From the NCBI GenBank assembly GCA_038501785.1, contig JBAMJR010000001.1, positions 731,001 through 795,000 on the forward strand: a DNA stretch of 64,000 nucleotides, read 5' to 3'. Below, one piece after another: positions 61,371 through 64,000 of this stretch. This DNA is from Myoxocephalus aenaeus. Lineage: Eukaryota > Chordata > Actinopteri > Perciformes > Cottidae. The first letter of the stretch is position 1, and each line of letters opens with the position of its first letter. The position numbers and the translations under genes are program-made. Under the pieces are notes generated by a model, which was not told where the DNA came from, made no database searches, and worked only from the letters and a program-made list of their open reading frames with translations.

Positions 61371-64000
61371 GTAAGTGTAGTCAACCAGCTGTGACTTAGA
61401 ATCAGCACCGATAAGGAGCCCAGCTGTCCCAACAAAAAAACATTCATTTGAACTTGTATGCTGTACCGCATTTACGATTACTTCAGATACAACCACCATC
61501 AGTTAAATGTCACTACTGCTTGTCAATCTGTCTGTCTGCCCTTTTAATGTATTGTATATATCGGAGAGTAAATGCACACGGAGAATAGCATTGGTGCCAT
61601 TAGCCACCCACACGCCTTTTTAAATTCCACAGATGAGAAGTGATAATGATACACATCGTACGAGTTTGATGAGACTAACATTATATCCGTATACGTGTGT
61701 CTTCCGCAAAGGCATAGTTGTATGTTAATAGGATTAACGCGCGTCGTCCCTCCCATTTACTCCCTCATTCATGACAAAGGCTTGGTGATGGTTCATCCTC
61801 TCGCGAGTAGGAACTGAAGGTCACCTGATGAATGCTTCTCAGGTACAGGGGAAGTGTAAACTGGAGTCTCTCAGGTACATTGAGTACTGTTGGTGACAAT
61901 TTGTGTAATCACCCTGCCTCAGAAGAACAGGACAAAGTTTAAGCTATTATCTCCAATTTGGTTGAAAACACATATTGACTGAACGCATGTTGTGGTATGT
62001 TCTGTCGGGCAGCAAGACATATGTTATGCTGCCAGAGTTAAATTATTACGTTAACAATCGTGTCAGTCAGCACATATTTGATAATATAGAGGCAAAATTG
62101 TGTACTGACCTGAAAACAAGGACAGCAATGTATGGATGAGTTATATTTTCTCTAAATGGCCTCCATCTGAAGGCCAATGTGGACTTGCTCTCTCTTACTA
62201 TGACCGTCTCTTCAACAAGAAGATATCTATTTACAGGTACTATCTAGCTACAGGTACTCTTCAGCCAAGGCCTTTGTCAGTGTGGTCTTAAATCATGACT
62301 TAAGCAAAAAAGGTCTTGTGCTGTAATGGTTCTTTTAATAAATCGTATACCATTTTAAGCACTTCTGTCCAAAATAGCTGGTGGAATTGATTCCAATATT
62401 TGTCCAAAAGTTACTGATCTAGAACCTAGAGCCTAGAGATCTGTGTTGTCAGGTGTGGGGTAAGTTCATACACCTCTCATCTGTGCTGACTTGGGAGGAA
62501 AAACCACAGAAATCAATAGCAATACTGTCAGTCAGTGGTCTGTAAAAGACATGATTGCTCTGTATCTATTTCAACAGAGAGGGAGAGAGAGAAATACAAA
62601 TAATGAATATTTCGAAGAAAAGTCTGGTGTATTCTGGAAGGTCATAGGGCAGAAAGTAATGATTGAACAAATCATTGAGTTGACATAACATTTAAAAAAA
62701 GATAGTGACTACAAACACTCAGAAAGTGATTTTGACTTTTTGTAGTGGGTCCAAAGACTGTAGACTGTAGACTGTCAACTGACACTGACAGTGGCAGCTA
62801 AAACAGATGATATCTTTTGTTCACCATTGTATCCATTTATTAATAAGATATTTTAACTTCAACAACAGGGTTAACAGGGAACTTGTGACAAGTAATCCAC
62901 TTAAAATGATTATGGAAATGCTGAATGGCTCATTAAATGTGTGGTGATTTCCCACTCAGCACTGTTTCCAGCACCAGTATCTAACAGTAGCAAAGTCGGA
63001 TGAAATTCCAAGTATAGGTCTGTGCTGTGAACCCACTTCCCACTCCTGCCCTCAGTTATATGAATACATCAGATTCTGCCATTCTGATATGGAGAGGGGC
63101 TATTTGATGTGAAAACATAGAGTTGAGCCCACTGCTTACAGTGTTTTGTGTTTTACGCAGCTTGTATATTATTGAGGTGTAGCAACAATGGATCAGGGTC
63201 ACTGTTTACTTCCTGAGGCCCACACAGGATGGGACCATGTTTTCCTTCCCCTCTTTCTGAATAACTTTGCCTATTCGTGAGTATCAATGAGAAGTTCAGG
63301 AAAAGGGCAGTGTAAGGAATGTTGATTAGAGATTGACATGCACCTTTCACATCTATTCGATGCATTATGCCATTTCAGCAACTATCTAGCCCACCTCTTC
63401 ACATAAGGGTGTTGTGGAGCAAACGCACATATGACAAGCTTGACCTTTATATCAATACAATATTAAATTGGATATAGTGTGAGCAATGGGTTATTGTCAT
63501 CCTGATATCAATATTGTCCTCCACTGATCCGAACTGTGTGACAGTTATGTGAAATCAGTTACTGTCGTAGCTTAGTGAAATAGTGGAAATGATTATAAAA
63601 AAAATTTTCTTCTACTTTTTTAAATCATTCTAAATTTTTTCATTTAATTTCCATGCTCAGGTTATTTAGTGAATGACAGTGATATAAATATGCCATTTCC
63701 TCTCAGGTTTCTTGTCCCTGTTGTTCTCAGCCATCATGTTGTCGTTTTTCTTTAATCCCATATATCCTCGGCCAGTGCAGCCTGGGCGCAACTAGTTCAG
63801 TCAGGCGCTATCACTTAATCCGTGTAGCACAGTATATTAGCCTTGTAGTCGTTCTGTTCTGTCGCAGCTGTGTGGGAGCTCAGGATGTCTAGGAATAGAT
63901 CATTGTTATGCAATAGTAGCACCATAGTTTGCTCTGGGTGCCGGTGAAAATTAGCAGCATTTTGTGTGTGTGTATGTGTATGTGCATGTACGGTTGGACA
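61371..64000 (+). other. ric1: RIC1 intron 1 (continues past the window)
   Basis: Begins GTAAGT and has no acceptor leading into recognisable RIC1 coding sequence. It contains only short chance frames and a small GT-rich run at the window end (63963-63990). Confidence 0.6.

Noticed and set aside
61371..64000. Possible RIC1 exon 2
   Set aside because: No acceptor followed by a frame resembling the expected next RIC1 residues was found before the window ends.

Overview
This window looks like nuclear DNA from a ray-finned fish, probably a percomorph teleost. Vertebrate genes are split by many short GT-AG introns. Intergenic DNA is A+T-rich, pure (CA)n/(GT)n arrays are long, and the dispersed repeats (a LINE 3' relic, SINE/LINE tails ending in TTCTGATTC) are of teleost type. 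There is no operon structure, no CRISPR array and no intact transposon.

Layout. 1-5400: no gene; several blocks that read like conserved non-coding sequence, plus two long CA/GT microsatellites. 5830-11229 (+): a three-exon Ly6/uPAR-type (LU domain) small protein, probably GPI-anchored, 132 aa. About 13.0-24.9 kb (+): RAB14, two non-coding 5' exons and seven coding exons, 215 aa. About 25.0-54.6 kb (-): ABL1, eleven coding positions with both alternative first exons recovered (1a at 38.79-38.87 kb, 1b at 52.96-53.09 kb); isoforms of 1105 and 1121 aa. 55541-58615 (-): EXOSC2 (RRP4), nine exons, 293 aa. 60.75 kb to the window end (+): 5' UTR and first coding exon of RIC1; the rest lies beyond the window.

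All exon joins were read base by base. Every coding join keeps frame, and the kinase-core exon lengths of ABL1 (296, 273, 85, 178, 185, 153 and 90 nt) equal those I recall for mammalian ABL1. RAB14 and ABL1 are convergent, with poly(A) signals about 140 bp apart. EXOSC2 lies upstream of ABL1 in the same orientation, as in human 9q34. EXOSC2 and RIC1 are divergent. RAB14, ABL1, EXOSC2 and RIC1 all map to human chromosome 9, so the window is a compact piece of that ancestral block.

The genes do not form one pathway. RAB14 (endosome/Golgi GTPase) and RIC1 (part of the RAB6A exchange factor) both serve membrane traffic; ABL1 is a signalling tyrosine kinase; EXOSC2 is a cap subunit of the RNA exosome. 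I see no convincing undescribed biological system. The most interesting items are a stop-free, frame-preserving 162-nt ABL1 intron that would encode hydrophobic segments if retained, repeat copies abutting the EXOSC2 start codon, a pair of perfect CRE palindromes at the RIC1 promoter, near-perfect hairpins of unknown origin, and an orphan exon-like ORF in an ABL1 intron.
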